Source: Streptoalloteichus tenebrarius
GTDB lineage: Bacteria > Actinomycetota > Actinomycetes > Mycobacteriales > Pseudonocardiaceae
Reading direction: 5' to 3'
Assembly: GCF_024171885.1 (NCBI RefSeq)
Contig: NZ_JAMTCP010000024.1
Coordinates: forward strand, 1 to 64,000
DNA: 64,000 nucleotides
Shown: positions 8,513 to 16,855 of the stretch, in pieces
Numbering within the stretch: the stretch's first letter is position 1
How the letters are laid out: the number at the start of each line of letters is the position of its first letter
Notes under the pieces: model-generated
Seen by the model: only the letters and a program-made list of their open reading frames with translations
What the model was told of the DNA's origin: nothing
Database searches by the model: none
Program-made: the position numbers and the translations under genes

Positions 8513-8950
8513 TCAGCACAGGAGCCAGTCGCATTCCGGGGTGGCGGTGGTCCGCCGCGGCCGTGGCCTCGGGGTGGTCGTGACCGTCGTCGTGGCCGGA
8601 GGGTGGATGGGCGCCGGCGCCACCGCGGTGGTGGGGAGCTCGGCGGGCGACGGCGTCGTGACCCTGACGGCCGACGTGACGGGGCGACGGAGCGTCGTGG
8701 TGGGCGAGTCGGCCGAGGGGGCCTCCGTGGTCGGGGAGTCCGGCGTCTCCGGGGTGGTCGGGGTCGTCGTGGGGGCGGGGGCCGGTTCGACCGAGGTCGT
8801 GCGGCGGTTCTCCTCGACGCGGTCGCGACGCGTGGTCTCCGACGCCGGCCGGTGGACCAGGCCGAGGAAGAACAGAGCGGACACCACCGAGCCCACCAGG
8901 GCCCCGACCGCGAGCCGACCCTGCCCGCTCATCTCCGCGAGCACCGCCAC
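8513..8950 (-). CDS. Small membrane-anchored Thr/Pro-rich protein
   Basis: Up to 145 aa. One hydrophobic helix near the N-terminus (LAVGALVGSVVSALFFLGLV), then a long Thr/Pro/Glu-rich low-complexity region and a C-terminus ending C-D-W-L-L-C. It looks like a wall-spanning or surface-exposed stalk. The start is uncertain: GTG at 8950 or ATG at 8932, neither with a convincing ribosome site. It is convergent with the small membrane gene before it. Preferred over the opposite-strand reading because that lacks a membrane topology and has Arg/Val-rich shadow composition. Confidence 0.5.
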   Translation of the reverse strand: MAVLAEMSGQGRLAVGALVGSVVSALFFLGLVHRPASETTRRDRVEENRRTTSVEPAPAPTTTPTTPETPDSPTTEAPSADSPTTTLRRPVTSAVRVTTPSPAELPTTAVAPAPIHPPATTTVTTTPRPRPRRTTATPECDWLLC

Positions 8951-9190
8951 TGCCTATCGCGATCACCCGAACGCCTCCAAGCGAGGCGGCCGGATCACGC
9001 CCGGAACGGGGACGCCGCGCCCCCCTGACCGGGTGGCGCGGCGTCGGTGTCGCTGTCCTCAGGCGTCCCAGGTGTCCTCAGTGTCTCGGCGGCTGCCGTC
9101 GGTGTCTTGGCTGCCGTCGGTGTCCTGGACGCCCTCGGCGCCCGCTGCGGGGTCGGCGTCCCGGTCGACGTCCGCCGACCGAGCGCCATG

Positions 9191-9214
9191 TCGGCCGGGG
9201 GGTCGCCCGGCCGA
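9191..9214 (-). terminator. Hairpin just after guaA
   Basis: TCGGCCGGG / CCCGGCCGA, a 9-bp perfect stem with a 6-nt loop, beginning 4 bases past the guaA stop codon. Confidence 0.6.
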
Positions 9215-9217
9215 CGG

Positions 9218-10795
9218 TCACTCCCACTCGATGGTGCCCGGCGGCTTGCTCGTCACGTCGAGGACGACCCGGTTGACCTCCGCCACCTCGTTGGTGATGC
9301 GGGTCGAGATCCGCTCCAACACGTCGTAGGGCAGGCGCGACCAGTCGGCGGTCATGGCGTCCTCGCTGGACACCGGCCGCAGGACGACCGGGTGGCCGTA
9401 GGTGCGGTAGTCGCCCTGCACGCCCACCGAGCGCACGTCGGCCAGCAGCACGACCGGGCACTGCCAGATGTCGCGGTCCAGCTCGGCCGCGGTCAGCTCC
9501 TCCCGGGCGATCGCGTCGGCGGCCCGCAGGATCTCCAGCCGCTCGGCGGTCACCTCGCCCACGATGCGGATGCCCAGGCCGGGACCGGGGAACGGCTGTC
9601 GGTGGACGATCGTCTCCGGCAGGCCCAGCTCCAGGCCGACCCGGCGCACCTCGTCCTTGAACAGCAGCCGCAGCGGCTCGACCAGCTTGAACTGGAGGTC
9701 CTCCGGCAGGCCGCCCACGTTGTGGTGGCTCTTGATGTTCGCGGCCCCGGTGCCGCCGCCCGACTCGACCACGTCCGGGTAGAGGGTGCCCTGCACCAGG
9801 AAGTCGATGTGCTCGCCGTGCTCGCCGGCCTCGGCCTGGAGGTCGCGGGCGGCCTGCTCGAACACCCGGATGAACTCCCGGCCGATGATCTTGCGCTTCT
9901 CCTCGGGGTCGGTGACCCCGGCCAGCGCGTCCAGGAACCGCTGCCGCGCGTCCACCGTCACCAGGCGCACGCCGGTCGCCGCCACGAAGTCCCGCTCCAC
10001 CTGGGCCCGCTCGCCGGCCCTCAACAGGCCGTGGTCGACGAAGACGCAGGTCAGGCGGTCACCGATGGCGCGGTGGACGAGCGCCGCCGCGACGGCGGAG
10101 TCCACGCCGCCGGACAGGCCGCAGATCGCGCGGCCGTCGCCGACGTGGGCCCGCACGGCCTCGACCGCGTCGTCGACGATCGACGCGGTGGTCCACTGCG
10201 GCCGGACGCCGGCGATCTCGTGCAGGAACCGCCGGAGCACCTCCTGGCCGTGCGGCGAGTGCGCCACCTCGGGGTGGTACTGCACACCGGCCAGCCGGCG
10301 CTCGACGTTCTCGAACGCCGCCACCGGCGCGCCGCCGGAGGTGGCGGTGACGGTGAAGCCCTCGGGCGCCCGCGTGACGCAGTCGCCGTGGCTCATCCAG
10401 ACCGGGTGGTTGGCGGGCAGCTCCTCGTGCAGCCGACCCCCCTGCGGCGTGACGGACAGGTCGGTGCGGCCGAACTCCCTGGTCCCGGTGTGCTCGACCG
10501 TGCCGCCGAGCACCTGCGCCATGGCCTGGAAGCCGTAACAGATGCCGAAGACGGGCACGCCCTGCTCGAACAGTGCCGGGTCGACGCGCGGCGCGCCCTC
10601 CTCGTACACCGAGGACGGGCCGCCCGACAGCACGACGGCTGCGGGGTTCCTGGCGAGGATCTCCTCCACAGGAGTGGTGTGCGGCACGACCTCGGAGTAG
10701 ACCTGCGCCTCCCGCACCCGGCGGGCGATGAGCTGGGCGTACTGCGCGCCGAAGTCGATGACGAGAACCGGGCGCTGTGCGCTGGTGGCGCTCAC
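9218..10795 (-). CDS. guaA: GMP synthase (glutamine-hydrolysing)
   Basis: 525 aa; converts XMP, ATP and glutamine to GMP in purine synthesis. Class I glutamine amidotransferase domain first ([28 protein letters not shown], nucleophile Cys in GICYGFQ, catalytic H-P-E in GVQYHPEV), then the ATP-pyrophosphatase domain with the P-loop [10 protein letters not shown] and the C-terminal dimerisation domain ending P-P-G-T-I-E-W-E. The GTG at 10795 is chosen because GGAGG lies 8 bases upstream and it yields the usual N-terminus; the frame stays open to 10936. Conserved neighbour of guaB2, guaB3 and choD in related genomes, although about 8 kb separates them here. Confidence 0.98.
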   Translation of the reverse strand: MSATSAQRPVLVIDFGAQYAQLIARRVREAQVYSEVVPHTTPVEEILARNPAAVVLSGGPSSVYEEGAPRVDPALFEQGVPVFGICYGFQAMAQVLGGTVEHTGTREFGRTDLSVTPQGGRLHEELPANHPVWMSHGDCVTRAPEGFTVTATSGGAPVAAFENVERRLAGVQYHPEVAHSPHGQEVLRRFLHEIAGVRPQWTTASIVDDAVEAVRAHVGDGRAICGLSGGVDSAVAAALVHRAIGDRLTCVFVDHGLLRAGERAQVERDFVAATGVRLVTVDARQRFLDALAGVTDPEEKRKIIGREFIRVFEQAARDLQAEAGEHGEHIDFLVQGTLYPDVVESGGGTGAANIKSHHNVGGLPEDLQFKLVEPLRLLFKDEVRRVGLELGLPETIVHRQPFPGPGLGIRIVGEVTAERLEILRAADAIAREELTAAELDRDIWQCPVVLLADVRSVGVQGDYRTYGHPVVLRPVSSEDAMTADWSRLPYDVLERISTRITNEVAEVNRVVLDVTSKPPGTIEWE

Positions 10796-10893
10796 TGGCG
10801 AACCTCCGCGTGGGCTTCCTTCTGCTCCCATCGTCCCAGGTGAACCCGCCGGATGGCGCACCACCCCCACCCGGAACGTGGGGATCACCACGC

Positions 10894-10969
10894 GTGACGT
10901 CACCGTTACGGCGGTAGGAACACACACTGGCGTCACGTGTGATGTACGTCTACCGTGTGACGATCAACA
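10894..10969. promoter_or_regulatory. Cluster of GTGACG/CGTCAC motifs in a divergent promoter region
   Basis: Between guaA and the 51-aa gene: the perfect 10-bp palindrome GTGACGTCAC (10894-10903), then GCGTCACGTGTGATG (10930-10944) and CCGTGTGACG (10953-10962). The recurring half-site CGTCAC/GTGACG in about 70 bp suggests a multi-site operator that could serve both directions. The regulator is unknown. Confidence 0.4.
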
Positions 10970-10987
10970 CGCAGGGAGGTGGCGCCC

Positions 10988-11143
10988 GTGCTGGAGTCCT
11001 TCTTCGCCGGCCTGCTCGCGGTGGTGGCGGTCGTCGGGGTTCTCGCCCTGACGGTCCTGTACGGAACGGTGTTGCTGGCCGCGGCCGGCGCGGCGGGAGT
11101 GGTCGGCTTCGGCTGGCAGCGGATGCGTCGCCGCTCGTGGTGA
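10988..11143 (+). CDS. 51-aa membrane protein
   Basis: GTG start with the good site GGGAGGT at 10974-10980. The product begins V-L-E-S-F-F-A-G-L-L, has two hydrophobic stretches with a short polar break (TVLYGT), and ends in a basic tail (GWQRMRRRSW). An overlapping frame starting at 10939 reads as Arg/Gly-rich shadow and lacks this membrane pattern. The function is unknown; it lies alone between guaA and an aldehyde dehydrogenase. Confidence 0.65.
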   Translation: MLESFFAGLLAVVAVVGVLALTVLYGTVLLAAAGAAGVVGFGWQRMRRRSW

Positions 11144-11207
11144 CCCTCGTCGCGCGCCCCGCACGCCGGGCGCGCCCCGGGCGGGACGACGGGCCTACGG
11201 TAGGGGC

Positions 11208-12671
11208 ATGACCGGTCCGAACGCCGTGGAGGCCAGGCCGCGCCCGTGCTGGGTCGCCGGCCGCGCGGAGCAGGGTGAGAGCGAACTCGTCGTCCGACAC
11301 CCGTTCGACGGGACCGAGGTGGCCAGCGTGGCCGTCCCGGGCGCCGAGCAGGTCGAACGGGCCGTCGCGGCTGCGGCGGAGGTGGCGGGAGAGTTCCGCC
11401 GGTCCCCCGCGCACCTGCGGGCGGCCGCCCTGGAGCACGTCTCACGCCGGCTCGCCGAGCGCGCCGAGGAGATCGCCGAGACGATCACCGCCGAGAACGG
11501 CAAGCCGCTGCGCTGGGCCGCCGTCGAGGTGGAGCGCGCGGTGTCCACGTTCCGGTTCGCCGCCGAGGAGGCCCGCCGGTTCACCGGGGACCTGCAACGG
11601 CTGGACACCGACCCGGCGGCGCACGGCCGGCTGGCCGTGGTGCGCCGCGTGTCCCGGGGCCCGGTGCTGGGCATCGCCCCGTTCAACTTCCCGCTCAACC
11701 TCGTGGCCCACAAGGTGGCGCCCGCGCTGGCCGTGGGCTCGCCGATCGTGGTGAAGCCGGCGCCGCGCACCCCGCTGTCGGCGTTGCTGCTCGGCGAGCT
11801 GCTCGCCGAGACCGACCTGCCGGCCGGGGCGTTCTCCGTGCTGCCGCTGGGCAACGAGGAGACGATGGCGCTGGTGCGGGACGAGCGCCTCCCGGTGGTC
11901 TCGTTCACCGGGTCCGGCCCGGTCGGCTGGTCGATCGCCGACGCGGTGCCCCGCAAGCACGTCGTGCTGGAACTGGGCGGCAACGCCGCGGCCGTGGTCT
12001 GCGCGGACTGGGACAGCGACGCGGATCTCGACTTCGCCGCGCGGCGCATCGCCACCTACTCCAACTACCAGGCGGGCCAGTCGTGCATCGCGGTGCAGCG
12101 GGTGGTCGTGGACCGCGCGGTCGCCGACCGGTTCGTGCCCCGGCTCGTCGAGGCGGTGCGGGGGTTGCGCACGGGTGACCCGCACGACCCGGAGGTCGTC
12201 GTCGGCCCGCTGGTGGACGAGGACGCCGCGAAGCGCGTGGAGACGTGGATCGGTGAGGCGACCGCGCGCGGCGCGCGGGTGCTGGCGGGCGGGACGCGCA
12301 CCGGAACGGTGCTCGAACCGACCGTGCTGGCCGACGTGCCCACCGGGTCGAAGGCGTGGGACGAGGAGATCTTCGGCCCCGTGCTTGCCGTGTCCACAGT
12401 GGACGGACTGGACGAGGCGCTGGCGCTGGTGAACGACTCCCGGTACGGCCTCCAGGCCGGCGTGTTCACGCACGACGTGCGGGTCGCCTTCCGCGCGTCG
12501 GCGGAGCTGGAGGTGGGCGGCGTGATCGTCGGCGACGTGCCGTCGTACCGCGCCGACCAGATGCCCTACGGCGGGGTCAAGGGTTCCGGCGTGGGCCGCG
12601 AGGGCGTGCGCTCGGCGATGAACGACCTGACGGAGGAGCGCGTCCTCGTGCTCACCGGGGTGTCGTTGTAG
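11208..12671 (+). CDS. NAD(P)-dependent aldehyde dehydrogenase
   Basis: 487 aa of the aldehyde dehydrogenase superfamily, oxidising an aldehyde to the acid (non-phosphorylating). Motifs: GIAPFNFPLNL, VVKPAPRTPLSA, SFTGSGPVGW (cofactor loop), general-base Glu255 in LELGGN, nucleophile Cys293 in AGQSCIA, EEIFGPVLAV near the C-terminus. It resembles the lactaldehyde/succinate-semialdehyde group, but the substrate cannot be assigned. No strong ribosome site precedes the ATG; TACGGT ends 7 bases before it, so the mRNA may be leaderless. Confidence 0.93.
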   Translation: MTGPNAVEARPRPCWVAGRAEQGESELVVRHPFDGTEVASVAVPGAEQVERAVAAAAEVAGEFRRSPAHLRAAALEHVSRRLAERAEEIAETITAENGKPLRWAAVEVERAVSTFRFAAEEARRFTGDLQRLDTDPAAHGRLAVVRRVSRGPVLGIAPFNFPLNLVAHKVAPALAVGSPIVVKPAPRTPLSALLLGELLAETDLPAGAFSVLPLGNEETMALVRDERLPVVSFTGSGPVGWSIADAVPRKHVVLELGGNAAAVVCADWDSDADLDFAARRIATYSNYQAGQSCIAVQRVVVDRAVADRFVPRLVEAVRGLRTGDPHDPEVVVGPLVDEDAAKRVETWIGEATARGARVLAGGTRTGTVLEPTVLADVPTGSKAWDEEIFGPVLAVSTVDGLDEALALVNDSRYGLQAGVFTHDVRVAFRASAELEVGGVIVGDVPSYRADQMPYGGVKGSGVGREGVRSAMNDLTEERVLVLTGVSL

Positions 12672-12839
12672 GTCCGGGGTAGATCCGGTGCCGCAGGCGG
12701 GTCCCGTCGATCCGCTACCGGCGACGGGTCTCCGGTGGCGGTCCGAGTCCGTGGTTTTGGCCGCTGACCAGGTGGTTTGGGACATCGCGGGCCGTCGCAG
12801 CCTGGGGACCATGTGCTGGGGTTCGTGGGGTTCGTCGGT

Positions 12840-12873
12840 GGCCATGACCTCGCCGCTGGGCGAGGTCATGGCC
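12840..12873. terminator. Perfect 15-bp hairpin downstream of the aldehyde dehydrogenase
   Basis: GGCCATGACCTCGCC (12840-12854) pairs with GGCGAGGTCATGGCC (12859-12873) around GCTG. There is no T-run. It lies 168 bases after the stop codon and may be a terminator or a remnant of an inserted palindrome. Confidence 0.5.
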
Positions 12874-13063
12874 ATGGCATGGCCACGGCCCGTGTTGTGG
12901 GCGCCCGAGATGGCTGGCGCGGGGCGGACCCCGTTCACTCTCCCGCCGGCGGGACTGCTCGGCCCAGCCAGCCGATCCTCATGATCGCGACCTGGCCCTG
13001 GGTCACCGCAATGGATCACCGCCCGAGTCACGAACGGTTCGGCGTTGGCCGATGGGCCTCAGG

Positions 13064-13133
13064 CCAGGGGCCAGGGGCCAGGGGCCAGGGGCCAGGGGCC
13101 AGGGGCCAGGGGCCAGGGGCCAGGGGCCAGGGG
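13064..13133. repeat. Ten tandem copies of CCAGGGG
   Basis: Ten exact 7-bp units in a row, with a partial eleventh, in the noncoding gap (12672-13338) between two convergent genes. The plus strand presents GGGG every 7 bases with CCA spacers, an ideal G-quadruplex pattern. The rest of the gap holds the hairpin at 12840 and one DnaA-box-like TTGTCCACA at 13204; I see no gene in it. Confidence 0.98.
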
Positions 13134-13338
13134 CCAGAGAAAACCACCAGTAGACCACGGGGCACAGACCTTCTGACTGTCTCTCACCCGTCCGAGATCG
13201 GAGTTGTCCACAGGCCCCGGATCTCTCCACAGTGGATCTTCGTGGGGTTCCGCCGCGTGGTGGGCGCCGATAGGCTGGAGCGGGGCTCGCCCCCCGGGCG
13301 GGTGGGGGCTGACCTGGGGAAGGGTCAGATTGGGCGGG

Positions 13339-14712
13339 TCAGGCCAGGCCCTGTGGGAAGCCGAGAACGGCGTCCGGGTCGTAGCGCCGTGCGATCTCGC
13401 GCAGTCGCCCGAGGTTGGGGCCGTAGCTGGCGGTCGCCCAGTCGGATTGGCCCGGGTCGAGATAGTTGATGTACGCCCCGGTGGCCCCGAGTTCGGCCAG
13501 GCCGCGTTGCACCTCGAAGACCAGCCGGGTTCGGTGCACCCGGTCCTCGGCCGTCGCCGTCGCGTACACCTGCGCCGTGGCGAACGCGGACCGGTGCGGG
13601 AACGCGGTGGCCGCCGCGTCGACCTCCGCGATCACGCCGCCCAACGGGTCGACTTCCACCACCACCCCCTCGCTCCCCTCCAGCAGGCCGACGAGAGCCG
13701 CCGCCCCCACCGGACGCGTCAGCACCCGCGACGAGGCGACGAAACCCACCCGGGGCAGGACACCTCCCTCGTCCCGGAGGCGACAACACGCCGGCGGGAT
13801 CTCGGAGCACCCCGCGAAGTGACGCGTCGCCGTGAGGAAGTCGGCCGCGCGGAACATCCCCTGCCCAGGTGAGGTGCCCACGCTCCGCACCAGCTCAGCC
13901 AGGAGGGACCGGCCGGCGTCGGGCCCTCCCACCCAGCACCCGACAACCCGGCACCCCACGGCGGCGCCACCCGTCAGGGTGCAGTTGGCCCACATGCGCG
14001 AGGGAACGCGGGTGATCCACTCCTGCCACCCGCCGAACACCTCCACCGCCGAGCCGGCCGGGAAGTCCATGGCGAAGACGGCCAGGTCGGGCGCGGCTTC
14101 CGTGGCGAACTCGAACGACACCACCACCCCGAAGTTGCCGCCACCGCCGCCCCGCAACGCCCAGAACAGGTCCGGCTCGGAGTCCGGCGACGCGGTGACC
14201 AGGCGCCCGTCGGGCAGCACCACCCGGGCTGACCGGAGCCGGTCCGCGGTGAGCCCGAACGCCCGGTCGAGCATCCCGATCCCGCCGCCGAGGGTGAGCC
14301 CGGCGAGGCCGACCGTGGGGCACGACCCGAGGGGCAGGCAGCGCCCGGCCCCGGCCAGCGCCGTGGCGACCTCGACCAGCCGGGTGCCGGCGCCGACCAC
14401 GGCGACGCCGTCCGCACGGACCTCCACGTCGGCCAGGTCGCGCAGGTCGACGACCAACCCGTCCCGTGGTGTGGAGTACGCCGGGTAGCTGTGCCCTCCG
14501 CTCCGCGCGGCAACCGGCGTGCCCGACCCGGCAGCCAGGTCGAGACACCTCCGGACGTCCTCAGGACCAGCGCACCGGACGATCGCCGCCGGCACCCGGT
14601 CGTCGCACAGGGCGTTGAACGGACGGCACAGCAGGTCGTAACCGGGTTCCCCGGGCAGGATCAACCGCCCAGTGAGCTGACGGCGCAGCGCCGCCCAGTC
14701 CTCAGGGCTCAC
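13339..14712 (-). CDS. Berberine-bridge-type FAD-linked oxidase
   Basis: 457 aa. The FAD-binding PCMH domain holds His74 in RSGGHSYPAYS and Cys131 in LGSCPTVGLAG, the two residues that attach FAD covalently at both sites in this family; GLTLGGGIGMLDR follows. The C-terminal berberine-bridge segment ends N-Y-L-D-P-G-Q-S-D-W ... YGPNLGRLREIARRYDP. GTG at 14712 is preferred (GGAGC 7 bases upstream); GTG at 14772 or 14802 would lengthen it and touch or overlap the preceding monooxygenase stop. Bicovalent flavoenzymes oxidise sugars, alkaloids or polyketides; with the adjacent aromatic monooxygenase a secondary-metabolite or detoxification step is likely. Confidence 0.88.
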   Translation of the reverse strand: MSPEDWAALRRQLTGRLILPGEPGYDLLCRPFNALCDDRVPAAIVRCAGPEDVRRCLDLAAGSGTPVAARSGGHSYPAYSTPRDGLVVDLRDLADVEVRADGVAVVGAGTRLVEVATALAGAGRCLPLGSCPTVGLAGLTLGGGIGMLDRAFGLTADRLRSARVVLPDGRLVTASPDSEPDLFWALRGGGGGNFGVVVSFEFATEAAPDLAVFAMDFPAGSAVEVFGGWQEWITRVPSRMWANCTLTGGAAVGCRVVGCWVGGPDAGRSLLAELVRSVGTSPGQGMFRAADFLTATRHFAGCSEIPPACCRLRDEGGVLPRVGFVASSRVLTRPVGAAALVGLLEGSEGVVVEVDPLGGVIAEVDAAATAFPHRSAFATAQVYATATAEDRVHRTRLVFEVQRGLAELGATGAYINYLDPGQSDWATASYGPNLGRLREIARRYDPDAVLGFPQGLA

Positions 14713-14773
14713 GAGGACGCTCCGCGGCTCGTCGTGTCGCGCTGTCGTGTCGCACTTCGGTGGAGTAGCCACT

Positions 14774-16369
14774 TCAGGGCGTCTGGCCCCAACCAGTCGC
14801 ACGCCGGAGCGCGGCCGCCAACTCCGCCTCGGCGGCGTCCGCTGCCACGTCGTGCCGCACCGCCGCGAGGTGGCCGTCCGGCCGGACCAGGGCGAAGGAC
14901 GCCGGCCCGAGACGCAACTCCTCGGCCAGCCCCCGCTCCGGCAACCGCACGAGCCGTGTCGGCGGGGCGGTGGGCGAGCCCGGGTCGCCGGACAGGACGC
15001 TCTGCCCGGCGGTCAGTGAGGTGAGCACGGTGAAGTGCGGGCCGAGGACCTGCCGGAGCCGCCAGCCACCCGCGAGGGGAGCGTCAGGGCAGAGCACGCC
15101 CGGCAATGGCGGTCGGGCCGCGCCTGGTGCGCGGGGAAAGGCCGCGACCTCCCGTGCGGAGGGAGGCGTGGTCAGCGGCGAGTCCACGTACCAGAACGGT
15201 TCGGCCAGCCGACCGGAGTCGATCAGGGGCCGGACGCTCGGGTCCTCGACGCTCCTGGTGAGGACGGCGTGGCGGTGTTCCCGCTCCGCCTGCGTCCTGG
15301 GGGAGAGGAACCGCATCGTGGCGCTGGTGACGTCGAGGTTCTCGTCGGCCGCGGCGCCGCGCTCGACGTCGTAGGAGTCGAGCAGGAGCGGCCCCGCCCA
15401 GCCGGCCCGCTCGTAGGCGATCTTCCACGCGGCGTTCTCCGCGTCCTGCACCCCGGAGTTGAGCCCCCGCGCCCCGAACGGGGCCATGACGTGCGCGGCG
15501 TCGCCGGCGAACAGCACGCGGCCCACCCGCATGGCGGGCACGCGACGCTGGTGGAACCGGTAGACGGAGACCCACAGCAGGTCGTGGTCCCTGTCCCCGA
15601 CGATGGCCCGGATCTTGGCGTCGAGCGCTCCGGACTCCTGGGCCCGGTCCAGGTCGAAGTCCGCCGGCACCTGCCAGTCGATCCGCCACACGCCGCCGGG
15701 CTGCGGGTGGAGCAGCACCTGGCGGCCGGGGTTCCACACCGGGTCGAAGAAGAACCGGCGCTCCGGGGCGTCGAAGCCGAAGTCGGCGCGCACGTCGGCG
15801 ATGAGGAACTGGTCCGGGTACGACTCCCCCTCGAACGGCAGACCGAGCAGGTGACGCACGGTCGAGTGGGCGCCGTCCGCGGCGACGCAGTGCGTTCCGT
15901 AGAACGCCCGTTCTCCGTCCTCGGTGACGACCCGAGCCGTCACTCCGGCGTCGTCCTGCTCGATGCCCACCACCCGGTGCCCGAACCGCACGTCGACGGC
16001 GGGCTCGGCCGCGGCGCGCTCGTCCAGCAGCAGTTCGAGGTCGGTCTGCGAGATGTTGGTGAACGGCGGGAACGTGCTGTGGCTGTCCTCGGGGAACGTG
16101 GTCACCAGGACCTCGTGCTCGCGGAAGAACGTCCGCCCGACCCACCAGGTGACGCCCGCGTCGGCGATCCGCCGTCCGAGTCCCACCCGTTCGAGGATGT
16201 CGAGGACGTCCCGCTGCACGCAGATCGAACGGCTGCCGACCGCCAACCGCCGGGGCGCCGCCTCCAGCACGACGCTCGGTGTCCCGGCCCTGGCCAACAG
16301 CAGGGCCGTGGCGAGCCCGACCGGGCCACCTCCGACGACCAGCACCGGTCCACGGACGCCGTCGTCCAT
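14774..16369 (-). CDS. FAD-dependent aromatic monooxygenase
   Basis: 531 aa of the PheA/TfdB/MhpA flavin hydroxylase group. Dinucleotide-binding start VLVVGGGPVGLATALLLARAG, the DG motif in CVAADGAHSTVRHLLG, and the second FAD motif GRVLFAGDAAHVMAPFGARG followed by GLNSGVQDAENAAWKIA. A thioredoxin-like C-terminal domain follows, as in the phenol hydroxylase branch. ATG at 16369 is taken; GTG at 16387 is possible. It would hydroxylate an aromatic or polyketide substrate with NAD(P)H and O2. It directly precedes the bicovalent FAD oxidase on the same strand, so both probably act on one substrate. Confidence 0.9.
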   Translation of the reverse strand: MDDGVRGPVLVVGGGPVGLATALLLARAGTPSVVLEAAPRRLAVGSRSICVQRDVLDILERVGLGRRIADAGVTWWVGRTFFREHEVLVTTFPEDSHSTFPPFTNISQTDLELLLDERAAAEPAVDVRFGHRVVGIEQDDAGVTARVVTEDGERAFYGTHCVAADGAHSTVRHLLGLPFEGESYPDQFLIADVRADFGFDAPERRFFFDPVWNPGRQVLLHPQPGGVWRIDWQVPADFDLDRAQESGALDAKIRAIVGDRDHDLLWVSVYRFHQRRVPAMRVGRVLFAGDAAHVMAPFGARGLNSGVQDAENAAWKIAYERAGWAGPLLLDSYDVERGAAADENLDVTSATMRFLSPRTQAEREHRHAVLTRSVEDPSVRPLIDSGRLAEPFWYVDSPLTTPPSAREVAAFPRAPGAARPPLPGVLCPDAPLAGGWRLRQVLGPHFTVLTSLTAGQSVLSGDPGSPTAPPTRLVRLPERGLAEELRLGPASFALVRPDGHLAAVRHDVAADAAEAELAAALRRATGWGQTP

Positions 16370-16428
16370 GCGCCGATACTCCCGCACACTCCGCGCCGGC
16401 GCTTCGCGCTGCGCACGGGCGGCGGCGG

Positions 16429-16783
16429 TCAGTCGTCGACGAGTCGCGCGGGGTCGAACGCTACCGGGAACGGCTTCTCGACCCTCAGCACCTCACCCGC
16501 GCCCACCCGCCGCACCAGCTCGTACTCCCCAGCGGAGCCCAGCTCGTACACCTGTTCGTCGGGAAGCTCGACTCCGACCGCCTCCCAGGTAGCGCAGCCC
16601 GGCAGCACGCGCGGCCGGGCGCAGGAGGGAGTGCGGCAGGAACGACGCCGTCTGGTGACCACGACTCGGTGGTGGATTCACGATCAGGGCACCATCCACG
16701 ACCTCGTACCGGATTCCGTCATCCGGCATCGCGAGCACATCTCTGATCGTCCAGCGACCCACCTGATCGAACGCAGCGCTCAC
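16429..16783 (-). pseudogene. Uma2-family (DUF820) nuclease remnant
   Basis: The N-terminal part is read from 16783 (RWTIRDVLAMPDDGIRYEVV, then DGALIVNPPPSRGHQ), and the family's C-terminal strand from about 16600 to 16429 in another frame (EQVYELGSAGEYELVRR ... VEKPFPVAFDPARL). The junction near 16585-16600 lacks the middle of the protein, including the PD...E-x-K catalytic core, and shifts frame. About 115 residues remain of a family usually near 185. It is therefore a deletion plus frameshift remnant without nuclease activity. Confidence 0.8.
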
Positions 16784-16855
16784 GTGGCCGTCACCCCCCA
16801 GATGCGCTCCGCACCCATCTCGTCGCAGGGAGTCCTCCCCACACGCCCACAGTGT

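Noticed and set aside
8995-9189. 64-aa minus-strand ORF after guaA
   Set aside because: Composition is Thr/Pro/Ala-rich from local GTCGGTGTC-type repeats, with no ribosome site and a terminator before it.
12688-12984. 98-aa ORF in the gap after the aldehyde dehydrogenase
   Set aside because: It reads through the 15-bp hairpin and has no ribosome site or domain.
13061-13138. CRISPR-like array
   Set aside because: Units are 7 bp and contiguous with no spacers, so it is a simple tandem repeat.
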